A stretch of DNA of 64,000 nt from Lachnoclostridium sp. An169 (GTDB lineage: Bacteria; Bacillota; Clostridia; Lachnospirales; Lachnospiraceae), in the NCBI RefSeq assembly GCF_002160525.1, contig NZ_NFKT01000020.1, forward strand, positions 1 to 64,000. The letters run 5' to 3'. The stretch's first letter is position 1. Each line of letters starts with the position of its first letter. Under the pieces are notes generated by a model. That model was not told the origin of the DNA, made no database searches, and saw nothing but the letters and a program-made list of their open reading frames with translations. The position numbers were made by a program, and so were the translations under genes. Below, one piece after another: positions 27,030-37,020 of this stretch.

Positions 27030-27143
27030 GTTACTCCTCCTCACTTTCCGAATCCGGTCCTTCGCCCCTGCTGCGCCGTTCGCTGCCCGTTGCCCGGCAG
27101 ATATCCGCTCATGCAGGCATGGCGGCTGCCGGGCATATCGCAC

Positions 27144-27179
27144 AAAAAAAGAAGGACATGTTCTTCACACATCCTTCTC
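27144..27179 (-). terminator. Rho-independent terminator of the TPR gene
   Basis: On the minus strand an AGAAGGA/TCCTTCT stem with further inner pairs is followed by T7. It lies 53 nt past the TPR-gene stop and just upstream of spoIIAA. A separate 10-bp inverted repeat (27091-27100 with 27126-27135) lies beside it and may extend the structure. Confidence 0.75.
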
Positions 27180-27231
27180 ATTCGTATCTGCACACCGGAC
27201 CGCGGTGTCTTATTCTTCTGTATCTTCCGGA

Positions 27232-28620
27232 TTATTCCGCAGCGCCGCCGGTGTCCGCACCGTCACCGGTTCCTGTGTCAGTTCCCGCACCGGCTGCCGC
27301 CGACTGGGCGATCGTATCCAGATTGGTCTGTGCCTCCGCCGCATATTCGGAATCTCCGTACTCGCTGACTACACGCTGGAAATATGTGGTGGCATTTTCT
27401 GTGTCCCCGTTTCCGAGATATGCCTGTGCCAGGCGGAACAGTGCCTCTCCGCCGTTATATGTGGAATCCATCTGCACCACTTTTGCCAGGTAGGTAACCG
27501 CGTCCGCATAATTCTGCGCATCCAGCGCATTGGTTCCGCTGCGGAAGTTGGTACGGCACGCATTGGGATAAATATCCGATGCAAGCTCATCATAGAGCGC
27601 CTGCCCCTCTGCCCCCAGACTGTCCCTGGTAATGGTGAGAAGCGTATCCGCCAGAGTCGCATCCGAGTACTCTCCGGAACGGTTCTGATCCGACACAGTC
27701 AGCAGGCTCTCGTAACTGGCTGATGTGGCTTGCGCCTTTGCAGTCGCCGCGGCAGCGTCATCTCCTGCGGCACGGTACTCGTCCAGCGTCCTCGTCTGGG
27801 CGCTGATCTGCGCCTGAAGGGCGTCAATCTGTTCGCTGTATTCCCGCATCTGGCTGTTCATCCGGTCAGACTGGGACTGGTGAACGGCAGGAGCCACAAG
27901 GAACCATATGATCGCCGCCCCGATGGCAGCCCCGATGAAAATGTTTGCCACTGCCAGGTGTCCCGCCATCTCCCGGATAGCGGAATGTTTCGGCTGAATG
28001 ATGGTCTCATTGCCAAGGCTGTACTCCACGGCGTCCTCTTTCTTTTTCTTCTCCACCTTTCTGCCCCGTCCGCCTCTCTGGCGAGTCAGCTCGTGGAGGT
28101 AGCGCAGTGTCGTCTCATTTGCGGTATCCAGTTTTCTCGCAGTGCGCAGCACCTGCCTCGCACGGGAGTACTGCTCCGTATGCAGGTACAGAAGCGCCAG
28201 GAGCTGCTGTGCTTTCAGCAGGGTCGGGTGGGTCATAACCACCTTCTTCAGCTGGATGATCGCCAGGTCCTCCCCGTGCTGCCTGCAGTAGCCCAGGCAC
28301 TGGTTATATTTCTTGATCGCCTGGTTCATGGTCTCCAGCTCATTAGCCGAAGACTGCACCGTGCGGATATAGTAATCCGCAATGTTGTCCCTGGGGCGGA
28401 GATTCTTGCTTATGATCCACTCCACCAGGGCCTCGGGCACTTCCCCGATTCCGTAGTATACAAGTCCCAGAAGATTTCTCGCCGCAATATTCTCCCTGTT
28501 ATACTGCAGGCTGTGCCGCAGAGATACGATCGCCCCCGACATATCGCGTATCTGCGCCTTTCTCAGTCCATCATTGTACCAGTAGTTGGACTGGTACACG
28601 ATTTTCTTCGCATAATCCAT
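27232..28620 (-). CDS. TPR-repeat membrane protein
   Basis: The 462-residue protein has N-terminal cytoplasmic TPR repeats (about residues 10-185; for example AARNLLGLVYYGIGEVPEAL), a basic linker, and one helix near 230-250 (FIGAAIGAAIIWFLVAPAV). An extracellular coiled coil (MREYSEQIDALQAQISAQ) follows, then more TPRs (DAQNYADAVTYLAKVVQMD) and a Gly/Thr/Ala-rich tail. No enzymatic motif is present. It resembles hypothetical Clostridial TPR proteins; scaffolding at the membrane is the likely role. It is co-directional with folC. Confidence 0.75.
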   Translation of the reverse strand: MDYAKKIVYQSNYWYNDGLRKAQIRDMSGAIVSLRHSLQYNRENIAARNLLGLVYYGIGEVPEALVEWIISKNLRPRDNIADYYIRTVQSSANELETMNQAIKKYNQCLGYCRQHGEDLAIIQLKKVVMTHPTLLKAQQLLALLYLHTEQYSRARQVLRTARKLDTANETTLRYLHELTRQRGGRGRKVEKKKKEDAVEYSLGNETIIQPKHSAIREMAGHLAVANIFIGAAIGAAIIWFLVAPAVHQSQSDRMNSQMREYSEQIDALQAQISAQTRTLDEYRAAGDDAAAATAKAQATSASYESLLTVSDQNRSGEYSDATLADTLLTITRDSLGAEGQALYDELASDIYPNACRTNFRSGTNALDAQNYADAVTYLAKVVQMDSTYNGGEALFRLAQAYLGNGDTENATTYFQRVVSEYGDSEYAAEAQTNLDTIAQSAAAGAGTDTGTGDGADTGGAAE

Positions 28621-28658
28621 TTATACTCACCATTATCTTTCTAACTTCATCCGACGCG

Positions 28659-28796
28659 TTATTTCTGCTTCTTCTCCATAACTTCCCGGATCAGATCCGT
28701 CATATCCGACAGATCTTCCTGGTAAACTGCATCTTCAATCTCCTCCACCTCAAGGCTCGGTTTGAATTTTTTCAGTTCTTCTTCGTAATTCAGCAT
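28659..28796 (-). CDS. Conserved-looking 45-residue acidic protein
   Basis: The small ORF starts with ATG directly after the folC stop (TAGATG). It has a GGAGG site 8 nt upstream and encodes MLNYEEELKKFKPSLEVEEI, then a DLSDMTDLIREVMEKKQK tail, with no membrane segment. The codon pattern, the ribosome site and the tight coupling support a real gene. The function is unknown. It precedes the TPR gene in the same operon. Confidence 0.55.
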   Translation of the reverse strand: MLNYEEELKKFKPSLEVEEIEDAVYQEDLSDMTDLIREVMEKKQK

Positions 28797-30083
28797 CTAT
28801 GCATCCTCCCGGATCAGTTCCTTAATCATCCCTGTCAGGTACAGCGATCCCAGACACCACACCCGGCGCCCGTTCCGGTTCTGCCGCGCATATCCGAGCG
28901 CTTCCGGCAGATCGGTAATCACCATGACAGGCTTGTCCGTATGTTCCCTGAATATCCTGCCCAGCTCTTCCGCATCCGCAGCCCGTCCGTCCCGGATCCG
29001 CGTGACAATATAGAGATCCGCATCCATCCGGCTGCAGAGACAGGATATCATCTTCCTGTAATCTTTATCCTTCACCGCAGAAAAGAGAACGATATTCCCT
29101 CTTCCGTCTTTGGGGACACTCTCCACAAACGCCTCCACAGCGCTGATATTGTGCGCCCCGTCAATGTAAATATCCGGCAGGATCTCTTCCATCCTGCCCT
29201 CCCACTTCACTTCTGCAAGAGCCTCTCTCCACCGGTCCCGGTGTCCCTCATCCCCGAAAAGATAACGCATGGTCTCCATGGCAAGCATGGCGTTCCCCGG
29301 CTGGCAGAGTGCTATATTGTTCAGTGTCCACGTGGTATTTCCATAATAAGCATTTGCACAGGAAAATGCAATACGTTTATTCTCAATTCCGAGAATTTCG
29401 TACGCGTCTTTCCCGATTTTTTTACAGAAACTGTGCCGCGCGGCAGCCGTCTTTTCGATAACGCTGTCGCTTTCCGGGCAGGTTTCCGCGAAAAAGACGG
29501 GCACTCCTTCCCGGATGATCCCCGCCTTCTCCCCGGCGATTTCTGCCAGTGTATTTCCCAGATACTGCATATGGTCCATGCCGATGGATGTAATCACGCA
29601 GGCTTCGGGCCGATCCACTGCAGTGGTGGCATCCATCCTTCCCCCCAGTCCCGTTTCCAGGACGGCATATTCCACGCCCTCCCGGGCGAAAACAGTCATT
29701 GCCATGCCGAAAAGGAACTCGAAAAACGTAGGATGTGAAAGTCCTTTCTCCTCCATCCGCTTCACCTGTGCATAAGTATCCCCAAAGGCTTCACAGAACA
29801 GATCGTCGCTGACGGGTATCCCGTCAACGGCGATCCGCTCATTGATCTTCACAAGATGGGGCGATGTAAAACGCCCGGTTTTCTTTCCTTCGGCGCGCAG
29901 CATGGCGTCCAGGTAAGCGCACACGGACCCTTTTCCGTTTGTTCCCGCCACATGGAGCACTCTGCATTTTTCCTGGGGATTTCCCAGATATTCCAGGAAT
30001 GTCCTGGTATGCTGCGCGTCATTTTTTTTCGTAAATCTGGGAATGTCCAGAATGTATTTTACCGCCTCATCATAAGTCATCAT
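28797..30083 (-). CDS. folC: Folylpolyglutamate synthase / dihydrofolate synthase
   Basis: The 428-residue Mur-ligase-family enzyme adds glutamate to folates. Landmarks are VLHVAGTNGKGSVCAYL (P-loop), FTSPHLVKINERI, ETGLGGRMDATTAV and YIDGAHNISAVEAF. The length is normal. Its start overlaps the upstream LTA-synthase gene (ATGA-type overlap), and its stop abuts the 45-aa ORF. Confidence 0.94.
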   Translation of the reverse strand: MMTYDEAVKYILDIPRFTKKNDAQHTRTFLEYLGNPQEKCRVLHVAGTNGKGSVCAYLDAMLRAEGKKTGRFTSPHLVKINERIAVDGIPVSDDLFCEAFGDTYAQVKRMEEKGLSHPTFFEFLFGMAMTVFAREGVEYAVLETGLGGRMDATTAVDRPEACVITSIGMDHMQYLGNTLAEIAGEKAGIIREGVPVFFAETCPESDSVIEKTAAARHSFCKKIGKDAYEILGIENKRIAFSCANAYYGNTTWTLNNIALCQPGNAMLAMETMRYLFGDEGHRDRWREALAEVKWEGRMEEILPDIYIDGAHNISAVEAFVESVPKDGRGNIVLFSAVKDKDYRKMISCLCSRMDADLYIVTRIRDGRAADAEELGRIFREHTDKPVMVITDLPEALGYARQNRNGRRVWCLGSLYLTGMIKELIREDA

Positions 30084-32293
30084 TGTTCATCCTCATCTCC
30101 GCTGACGAAAGCCTGACGTCCGTTCTCCACGGTGCTGTCATCCGGCATCTCCGTCAGGGTTCCGTTTGTATACTGGTACGTCTTCGACGTGCGGAAGATG
30201 GTATTGCTGGATCCCACCTGGGCAACCATTACCGTATCGCCATCGCTGATCTGGGAATCTGCCAGGTCAAGCCGGGTATTGTTCAGGAATTTCGTACTCT
30301 GTTTTTCCCCATTGATGTAGACTTTGCTCTGCTTGGTAAAGTTGGCGCCGTAGATGCTGTATGTCCCGTCGAGCTGTGTCACAAGCTCCGTGATCCCGGC
30401 ATCTTTCACACCCATGACCATATGTCCCTCGGTAATCGGCTCGCCGCTCTCTTTATAGACATACTGATCGCCGTACATGATGTCGTACTGCAGAAGCTCC
30501 AGGTCTGCCAGGTAATTCTTGGTCTGCTTTCTCTGCTGGTGGTAGTTGAACACCGTACCGGAATGGATATCCAGACGGTCAAACACCTCCGCCATGATCT
30601 GGTATGCGGCGATGTTTTCATCGATTTTCTCCAGCCCGATATTGTCCCAGATCACATAGTTTGTATTGTAGAGATAACGGCTCTTTAAGTCCTTCGCCTC
30701 CAGATTCATGGTGGGGAGATGGTCTCCGTAGAACACGATCACGGAAGGTTCGTTTCTGGACTCCACGGCCTCAATGAGCTGTCCCACGAACTTATCCATC
30801 TCATGCACCTGGTTCACATAGTATTCCCAGGAGTTTCTCGCTCCCTCATCCTCCACTCCGGTGACAATGATCTCCGGATCTTCCAGAACCGGCTCCGTGG
30901 GATACTCGCCGTGTCCCTGCACGCTGATGGTAAAGACGAAATCCTGTCCCTCGGTGGTGTCCATGGACTCCATAATATTGGGCACGAGAATGTCATCCGT
31001 CGCCCATCCCTCCGGGGTCGTCTGCAGGATATTCATAAACTCCTTGCTTGTGTAGTGGTCAAAGCCCATATTGTTGAACACCTGGGCACGGCTGTAGAAA
31101 TTGCCGCCATTGTTGTGGAGGGCTTCCGCACCGTACCCGAGACTGGTCAGGGCCGTTGCCGCGCTCTCCAGGGTATTCGTCTTCACATAAGTCTTATACG
31201 GGTACTCACCGGGACCGAAGTAGCGCATGCTCATGCCGGTGAGAACTTCAAACTCCGTGTTTGCCGTTCCCGCACCTACGGACGGCACCTTGAAATATCC
31301 GGCGGAATACTCGGCGAAGAGTTTTCTCAGATTCGGGATCGGATCCTCGGAAAACCGCAGCCACTCCACCTCCGTGGGGTCAAAGAAGGACTCCAGCTGC
31401 ACGAACATGATATTCGGCAGCTCATCCGCCGACCGCCCGGTCTCATTTTTCGTAATCTCCCCGTTATTGCTGATTGCGTCCATAGTCTCCTCGCTGTAGT
31501 CCGCCGGCTCGTTGATTCCGGTGTTGAAAAGACTTGCGGAAAAGCAGTAAGGGAATCCGTAATCTTCATAGGCAAAGGCGATATTTCCGAAATAGTTGGA
31601 GATCACACGCTTGTCAATCGCCACATTGGTCAGCACAAGACAAAGGGCAAAGGAGGCAACAGCACCGATCAGTGCAACAATCCGGTGCATCCGTCCCCGG
31701 TACTGCCCGCCTCTTCTCCACATGGAGACAACCCAGAGGATCACCGCCACGATACCGATGATCAGCAGGACCAGCTCTACCGGTGTAAAATAATTTCCTG
31801 TCAGCTCAAGGGCGTCGGAGAGGACTTTCAGGTCCTGGGCGTTAAAGGGCGTAACCCTCTTGAACAGAAGGTAGCCGTTGCACGCGCCCAGAAAAAGCCA
31901 GAACACACTCAGCAGTATACGGGCGAACACCCGCCGCCGCACCAGGTACACAAGCATAAAGGTCGCAAAAATCAGAAATGCATTGTATAAAAATACCAGC
32001 GGCGTCTCCACCATGTAATCCCACGCCGCAAACAGAGAGTGGCGGGAGATCACCTCTATGAAAAAGTTGATAATGCAGGAAAGAACTAACTGCAGCGGCA
32101 GGGAAAATATATTCATCCACGCGTAGACCGGCTGCATTTTTTTTGCAAAGGGGCTGTTTCTGCGCGCCTCCAGGATGCGCTGCCGCCTCTCTTTCCTCTC
32201 CCGGAACCAGATCCGGATATCCGATGGTTTCAGGTTTCTGACCTTGAAAAAGAATCCTTTTATGTCAGGCTTTTTTATGTGAATGCGCTTCAT
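30080..32293 (-). CDS. LTA synthase family sulfatase-fold protein
   Basis: The 737-residue protein has about five N-terminal helices (residues 55-225) and an extracellular sulfatase-fold domain. That domain shows NIMFVQLESFFDPTEVEWL, the nucleophile region GAGTANTEFEVLTGM and metal ligands in FVFTISVQGHGEYP and VIVFYGDHLP. It would transfer glycerol-phosphate or a similar group from a lipid to a surface polymer. About 130 extra C-terminal residues (SIYGANFTKQSKVYINGEK) form an Ig-like add-on not present in Staphylococcus LtaS. Confidence 0.87.
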   Translation of the reverse strand: MKRIHIKKPDIKGFFFKVRNLKPSDIRIWFRERKERRQRILEARRNSPFAKKMQPVYAWMNIFSLPLQLVLSCIINFFIEVISRHSLFAAWDYMVETPLVFLYNAFLIFATFMLVYLVRRRVFARILLSVFWLFLGACNGYLLFKRVTPFNAQDLKVLSDALELTGNYFTPVELVLLIIGIVAVILWVVSMWRRGGQYRGRMHRIVALIGAVASFALCLVLTNVAIDKRVISNYFGNIAFAYEDYGFPYCFSASLFNTGINEPADYSEETMDAISNNGEITKNETGRSADELPNIMFVQLESFFDPTEVEWLRFSEDPIPNLRKLFAEYSAGYFKVPSVGAGTANTEFEVLTGMSMRYFGPGEYPYKTYVKTNTLESAATALTSLGYGAEALHNNGGNFYSRAQVFNNMGFDHYTSKEFMNILQTTPEGWATDDILVPNIMESMDTTEGQDFVFTISVQGHGEYPTEPVLEDPEIIVTGVEDEGARNSWEYYVNQVHEMDKFVGQLIEAVESRNEPSVIVFYGDHLPTMNLEAKDLKSRYLYNTNYVIWDNIGLEKIDENIAAYQIMAEVFDRLDIHSGTVFNYHQQRKQTKNYLADLELLQYDIMYGDQYVYKESGEPITEGHMVMGVKDAGITELVTQLDGTYSIYGANFTKQSKVYINGEKQSTKFLNNTRLDLADSQISDGDTVMVAQVGSSNTIFRTSKTYQYTNGTLTEMPDDSTVENGRQAFVSGDEDEQ

Positions 32294-32351
32294 CTGTGAC
32301 CTCTTTTCTATCTTGCTTTTTTACACAGACACGCCGGGCGCCGGCGGGCTG

Positions 32352-35003
32352 CTATTTTGCAAGCCCTGCCATACGCTCTTTCACCTGGGCGAGCATCTGT
32401 GTATATTTTTCCAGTTTCTCACGTTCCTCCTGTACTTTCGCTTCAGGAGCCTTGCTGACAAACTTTTCGTTTGCGAGCATTCCCTGCGCCCTCTTTATCT
32501 CTTTGCCAAGTCTCTCTTCTTCCTTCTTCAGTCTCTCAAGTTCCTGTTCGAAGTCCACCAGGTCCTCCAGCGGCAGATATACGACTGCATCCGGCACTAC
32601 GACGGATACCGCGTTGTCCGCCACGCCTTCTTTCGTCTCCTCGATAATGATATCGGAGGCCATCATCAGCGGTTTTACGGACTCTGTCATCTCTCCGATT
32701 CCCGCACAGAGCTCTTTGTCCTGGCAGATCACATATACTTTTGTCTTTCTGCTGTTCGGAACATCCATCTCCGAACGGGTATTCCGGATTCCTCTTGTAA
32801 TAGCCTTGATGTGCTCCATCACATTTTCATCTGCCGGGAAGTTCCATGCTTCCTTATATTCCGGCCAGCTGGACATCATCAGCGACTCTTCTTCCGGTAC
32901 AAGCGCGCTGTAGATCTCCTCCGTGATAAACGGCATAAACGGATGAAGCAGTTTTAACGCCTGTCCGAGCACCGTCTTGAGCACCCAGAGCACGCAGTTG
33001 TAAGCAGCCGGGTCTTCCTCTGCGTGGTAGATCCTGTATTTTGCCAGCTCCACATACCAGTCGCAGAACTCATCCCAGATGAAGTCATAGACTTTCTGCA
33101 CGGCAATACCCAGCTCGAATTTGTCCATGTTCTCCGTCACGTCTTTCGCCAGTGTGTTTACCGCCGAGAGGATCCAGCGGTCCGCCGGTGTGAACAGTGC
33201 GCTGTCCGGCTCTGTGACGCCTTCCTCTTTCATGTTCATCAGGATAAACCGGGAAGCGTTCCATACCTTGTTGGCAAAGTTCCGGCTTGCCTCCACTCTC
33301 TCGTTGTAGAAACGCATGTCATTTCCCGGTGCATTTCCTGTCACAAGAGTAAGCCTCAATGCATCTGCGCCGTACTTGTCGATGATCTCCAGCGGATCGA
33401 TTCCGTTTCCTAAGGACTTGCTCATCTTGCGTCCCTGGGAATCCCGCACAAGGCCGTGGATCAGCACTGTGTGGAACGGTGATTTTCCCGTGTGCTCATA
33501 TCCCGAGAACACCATACGGATAACCCAGAAGAAAATGATATCGTATCCGGTTACCAGCACGTCTGTGGGATAGAAATAGTCATAATCCTCCGTGTGTTCC
33601 GGCCAGCCCAGTGTGGAGAAGGGCCAAAGCGCCGAGGAGAACCATGTATCCAGGGTATCCTCATCCTGTGTCAGATGGGTACAGCCGCACTTCGGGCACT
33701 TCTCCGGCATTCCCTTTGAAACCACGATCTCGCCGCACTCATCGCAGTAGTACGCCGGAATCCTGTGTCCCCACCAGATCTGGCGGGAAATACACCAGTC
33801 ACGGATATTTTCAAGCCAGTTCAGATATATCTTGTTAAACCGCTCGGGAACAAACTTCAGCTCCCCTTTCTCAAGTGCCGCGATTGCCGGTTTTGCCAGC
33901 TCGTCCATGCGCACGAACCACTGCTGTTTTACCAGCGGCTCCACCGTTGTGCCGCAGCGGTCATGGGTTCCCACTGCATGGGTGTGGGGAACAACCTTTA
34001 CCAGATACCCCTGCTCATCCAGGTCTTTCACAATCGCCGCTCTCGCCTCATAGCGGTCCATTCCCGCATATTTTCCGCCGTTCTCATTGATGGTGGCGTC
34101 GTCATTCATGATGTTGATCTCTTCCAGGTTGTGGCGCTTTCCTACCTCGAAATCATTCGGGTCATGGGCCGGCGTGATCTTCACGGCTCCGGTTCCGAAC
34201 TCCTTGTCAACATAATAGTCTGCCACAACCGGAATTTCCCGGTTTACAAGAGGCAGGATCACATGCTTTCCGATCAGGTCTTTGTACCTCTCATCGTCCG
34301 GGTGCACTGCGATGGCGGTATCACCCAGCATAGTCTCCGGCCGGGTGGTAGCGATCTCAAGGAACCGGCCTTCCTCGCCCACAATGGGGTATTTGATATG
34401 CCAGAAATGTCCTTCCTGATCCTCGTGTATAACCTCGGCGTCGGAAAGGGACGTCTTACATTTCGGGCACCAGTTGATGATCCGGGATCCTTTGTAAATG
34501 TATCCCTTCTTATATAAATTGATGAATACTTCTTCTACCGCTTTGGAACATCCCTCGTCCATGGTGAAACGCTCTCTGTCCCAGTCGCAGGAGATTCCCA
34601 GTTTCTTCAGCTGGTTCTCAATGGTTCCCGCGTACTCTTCCTTCCACTGCCATGTTCTCTTTAAGAAGCCTTCACGCCCCAGTTCTTTCTTGTCAATGCC
34701 CTCTTCCTTAAGCTGGTTCGTCACCTTGACTTCCGTGGAAATGGCCGCATGGTCCGTTCCCGGAATCCACAGGGCATTGTACCCTTCCATTCTCTTGTAG
34801 CGGATCAGAATATCCTGCAGGGTATTGTCAAGCGCGTGACCCATATGCAGCTTTCCCGTGATATTCGGAGGCGGCATCACCGTGGTAAACGGCTTTCTGC
34901 TCCGGTCCACCTCGGCGTGGAAATATTTGTTTTTGCACCACTTGTCATACAGTTTTTCCTCGATTTTCTTGGGATCGTAGGTCTTTTCCAGTTCTCTGCT
35001 CAT
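32352..35003 (-). CDS. valS: Valyl-tRNA synthetase
   Basis: The 883-residue class I synthetase has [15 protein letters not shown] (HIGH), [11 protein letters not shown] (KMSKS), a zinc-type CDECGEI...CPKCGCTHL pair, the editing domain with [17 protein letters not shown] and the C-terminal coiled coil with [14 protein letters not shown]. The ORF extends 49 codons upstream into the T-box leader, but the ATG at 35003 follows an AAGGAGAGAAC site. It is regulated by tRNA-Val charging through the T-box. Confidence 0.97.
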   Translation of the reverse strand: MSRELEKTYDPKKIEEKLYDKWCKNKYFHAEVDRSRKPFTTVMPPPNITGKLHMGHALDNTLQDILIRYKRMEGYNALWIPGTDHAAISTEVKVTNQLKEEGIDKKELGREGFLKRTWQWKEEYAGTIENQLKKLGISCDWDRERFTMDEGCSKAVEEVFINLYKKGYIYKGSRIINWCPKCKTSLSDAEVIHEDQEGHFWHIKYPIVGEEGRFLEIATTRPETMLGDTAIAVHPDDERYKDLIGKHVILPLVNREIPVVADYYVDKEFGTGAVKITPAHDPNDFEVGKRHNLEEINIMNDDATINENGGKYAGMDRYEARAAIVKDLDEQGYLVKVVPHTHAVGTHDRCGTTVEPLVKQQWFVRMDELAKPAIAALEKGELKFVPERFNKIYLNWLENIRDWCISRQIWWGHRIPAYYCDECGEIVVSKGMPEKCPKCGCTHLTQDEDTLDTWFSSALWPFSTLGWPEHTEDYDYFYPTDVLVTGYDIIFFWVIRMVFSGYEHTGKSPFHTVLIHGLVRDSQGRKMSKSLGNGIDPLEIIDKYGADALRLTLVTGNAPGNDMRFYNERVEASRNFANKVWNASRFILMNMKEEGVTEPDSALFTPADRWILSAVNTLAKDVTENMDKFELGIAVQKVYDFIWDEFCDWYVELAKYRIYHAEEDPAAYNCVLWVLKTVLGQALKLLHPFMPFITEEIYSALVPEEESLMMSSWPEYKEAWNFPADENVMEHIKAITRGIRNTRSEMDVPNSRKTKVYVICQDKELCAGIGEMTESVKPLMMASDIIIEETKEGVADNAVSVVVPDAVVYLPLEDLVDFEQELERLKKEEERLGKEIKRAQGMLANEKFVSKAPEAKVQEEREKLEKYTQMLAQVKERMAGLAK

Positions 35004-35099
35004 AGTTCTCTCCTTGTCTTCCCTCTTACAAAGCTTACATTTACGTGTTCTTGTCCGCGAATTGCTGCTCGTGTTCACCGAATTTTCACTTTTTTCTGC

Positions 35100-35450
35100 A
35101 AAAAGAAAGCCCTTTACAAATGTAAAGGGCGAAAAATTACGCGGTACCACCTTCGTTCATATATGCGCGCCTGCTGTACTGGGCCTGCATATACCTCATA
35201 GTCCTTTAACGCGGACCACTCCGGGATATCCTATCTACAGTTCTGCAGTCTCCGCGGGCTTACAGGCTTCCGTAAGGCTGCAGCTTCCCGTCTTTCAGAT
35301 ATCCGGTTCAGAAGCTACCTTCCACCACTCGTTTCCGAAACCGCCTTTCAGCCGGATCACCCGGACGGTTCTCTCTGACGGAGGAAATGGTGTACTCCTC
35401 TTCCTCAATACCTTTTACAAATGTTTACCAAGTTGTTAACTAATAATTAA
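35100..35450 (-). promoter_or_regulatory. T-box riboswitch (valS leader)
   Basis: The T-box core AAGGTGGTACCGCGT is at 35139-35153 and is followed by a terminator hairpin (CCCTTTACA arms, 35110-35129) with a T-rich tail. The apical part of stem I shows AGAGAGAACCG and CTGAAAGGCGGTT. A GUA triplet (35316-35318) fits a valine specifier. It binds uncharged tRNA-Val and relieves termination. Confidence 0.92.
35110..35129 (-). terminator. T-box intrinsic terminator
   Basis: A 20-nt near-perfect palindrome (CCCTTTACAAATGTAAAGGG on the plus strand) is followed on the minus strand by CTTTCTTTTT. It is the off-state terminator of the valS T-box; the antiterminator would pair the T-box core with its 5' arm. 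Confidence 0.85.
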
Positions 35451-35458
35451 CTACAAAT

Positions 35459-35487
35459 ACTATAGCCGTCGGATTCCCGTTTGTCAA
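35459..35487 (-). promoter_or_regulatory. Sigma-A promoter of valS
   Basis: On the minus strand TTGACA (35482-35487) and TATAGT (35459-35464) have a 17-nt spacer. This near-consensus housekeeping promoter lies just upstream of the T-box leader. Confidence 0.8.
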
Positions 35488-35525
35488 GCAGTTTCGGCGA
35501 TGCTTAAGCAGATATTTCGCTTTTC

Positions 35526-36296
35526 TTAAGAAATGATATCATCAATCATCCCGACAATATCGTACCCATAATTGTCTGCTGTCGCCCATCCGGTTCCCGA
35601 CGGGTTTTCCTGCTGCCCCAGCCACTCCACGTAGGGCGCCGAGCCTTTTTTCACATAGTCATAGCGGTCATCCACACATTCCCCGAGGAGCGGATCCGTC
35701 GTTGCATATGCTTTCAGATGCTGGATCTGGGCACGGATCCCGGTGCGCACATCCGCATAGGAGTTTCCCGGCACTCCGCCCCCTGTAGTCCCGAGTCCGG
35801 CAAAATTGAACTGCTCGATGGAAGCATCGCCTCCGTACTGAAGGAAACCGGTCTCCTTCATGGTCTGGGCAAAAGCCACCTCCGGGCGTACCCCCTCCGC
35901 AGATGCTTCCTCGTAGTACATCTGACAGAATGTCTCGATGGAATCCGCGCCGCCGGCCCCCAGCTCTTCTGCAGGATATGTATAGCCGGAAGCGTTGAAA
36001 TAATCCACCATCTGCTGAACCGTCACCGAACTCTCTCCCATGATCAGGTAGCTTGCTTCCGCGGCCTCTGCGCCCTCCGCCCCATCACTGTTCTGCGTGT
36101 CTGTCTGCCCGTCTCCCGTACTTCCATTTTCCTGTCCGCTGCCGGAATAGCCGGAACTCTGTTCCTGTTCCGCACGCACAGAGCTGCCCCTGCCGGAAAA
36201 TACTCCCACCGCCCCGGCAAGCGCCAGCGTCAGGACAAGCAGCACGGCAAGTCCCGCTTCCATATATAATTTCATTCTGTCCTTGTTCCAGTTCAT
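35526..36296 (-). CDS. Glucosaminidase-domain cell-wall hydrolase
   Basis: The 256-residue protein has an N-terminal membrane anchor/signal (residues 12-32, MEAGLAVLLVLTLALAGAV), a Ser/Gly-rich linker and a glucosaminidase domain. In the domain, VAFAQTMKETGFLQYGG carries the catalytic Glu, and NFAGLGTTGGGVPGNSY and DVRTGIRAQIQHLKAY follow. It would cleave N-acetylglucosaminyl bonds of peptidoglycan. It stands alone, with its own upstream gap, between the valS promoter and the peptide gene. Confidence 0.85.
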   Translation of the reverse strand: MNWNKDRMKLYMEAGLAVLLVLTLALAGAVGVFSGRGSSVRAEQEQSSGYSGSGQENGSTGDGQTDTQNSDGAEGAEAAEASYLIMGESSVTVQQMVDYFNASGYTYPAEELGAGGADSIETFCQMYYEEASAEGVRPEVAFAQTMKETGFLQYGGDASIEQFNFAGLGTTGGGVPGNSYADVRTGIRAQIQHLKAYATTDPLLGECVDDRYDYVKKGSAPYVEWLGQQENPSGTGWATADNYGYDIVGMIDDIIS

Positions 36297-36473
36297 ATAT
36301 GCTCCCTGTCTTTTTTCGTTTTTTGGCGGACTGCCGCTGTGTATCCGTCAGTTGTACGGATGTTACGGCGGGGCGCTCCGCTCATATGACAATATATTAC
36401 TATACAAGGGAAAAATATTCAAATAAGGAAATTTTTCCTGTCTCAGATATCAGGCACAAAAGACAGAGAGAAG

Positions 36474-36510
36474 CAGATCCGGACAGTTCAAAGTAAACCA
36501 CCCGGATCTG
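36474..36510 (-). terminator. Terminator-like hairpin after the peptide gene
   Basis: A perfect 9-bp CAGATCCGG/CCGGATCTG pair with a 19-nt loop lies 11 nt past the stop of the precursor-like peptide gene. A CT-rich stretch rather than a pure T run follows on the minus strand. Confidence 0.5.
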
Positions 36511-36520
36511 CGTATAATGA

Positions 36521-36784
36521 TTATGCGAGGCAGCCGGAAATAGCTGTTACCTTATCTCCGGATACAGTATTCTGCATTTCACCCGTAGTATATGTAATAT
36601 TCGTATCCTGGATGATGCCGTCACTGGTACATCTGTAATCTGCACCACCCCTGGTAATACCGCCGAGGTCATAGTAAATATATTTTACTTCATACCCACT
36701 CCCGCTATCATCACCACTTGCCGCAATATTCTCGTTCATCTTTACACTGAACACCTTCATCTCCGGTGATTTCCATGTCTTCAT
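36521..36784 (-). CDS. RiPP-precursor-like peptide 1
   Basis: The 87-residue peptide has the leader MKTWKSPEMKVFSVKMNENI then AASG, and a Gly/Ser/Thr/Tyr-rich tail with two cysteines (DYRCTSD and a terminal GCLA). A strong AAGGGGGTGA site precedes the ATG; a TATAAT box is at 36836-36841. The leader matches peptide 2 (45041-45157) at W, P, KVF, VKM, ENIA and SG, while the tails are unrelated. This leader/core split is the usual precursor pattern. Its modifying enzymes are probably those at 42.5-52.6 kb. No known family was recognised with certainty. Confidence 0.65.
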   Translation of the reverse strand: MKTWKSPEMKVFSVKMNENIAASGDDSGSGYEVKYIYYDLGGITRGGADYRCTSDGIIQDTNITYTTGEMQNTVSGDKVTAISGCLA

Positions 36785-36966
36785 TCCACTCACCCCCTTT
36801 TCTTTCGCTGCAATTTTAATCATGCAGTTTCTGTTATTATACTAGCACATTTTTTCCTGAATCTCCACCTAATTTATCCTTATGGGGCATATATTTCACT
36901 CAGTATTTCGTCAATTTTCTGTCTTTCATCCGGAAGAAATCTCTTTCTCCTTTTTTTACTCTATGC

Positions 36967-36994
36967 TATACTGTTATGGATGGGCATAATGCCC
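36967..36994 (+). promoter_or_regulatory. -10 box with overlapping operator-like palindrome before the SDR gene
   Basis: TATACT at 36967-36972 is followed by the perfect palindrome GGGCATAATGCCC (36982-36994), which covers the expected start of transcription. A repressor binding here could block the SDR-BMC pair. The -35 region is weak. Confidence 0.4.
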
Positions 36995-37020
36995 AAATAC
37001 ATTAAAAAGGAGAGTTTCCT

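Noticed and set aside
30719..31990. 423-codon plus-strand ORF opposite the LTA-synthase-like gene
   Set aside because: A long shadow frame with His-rich, patternless sequence; the minus-strand protein has clear sulfatase motifs.
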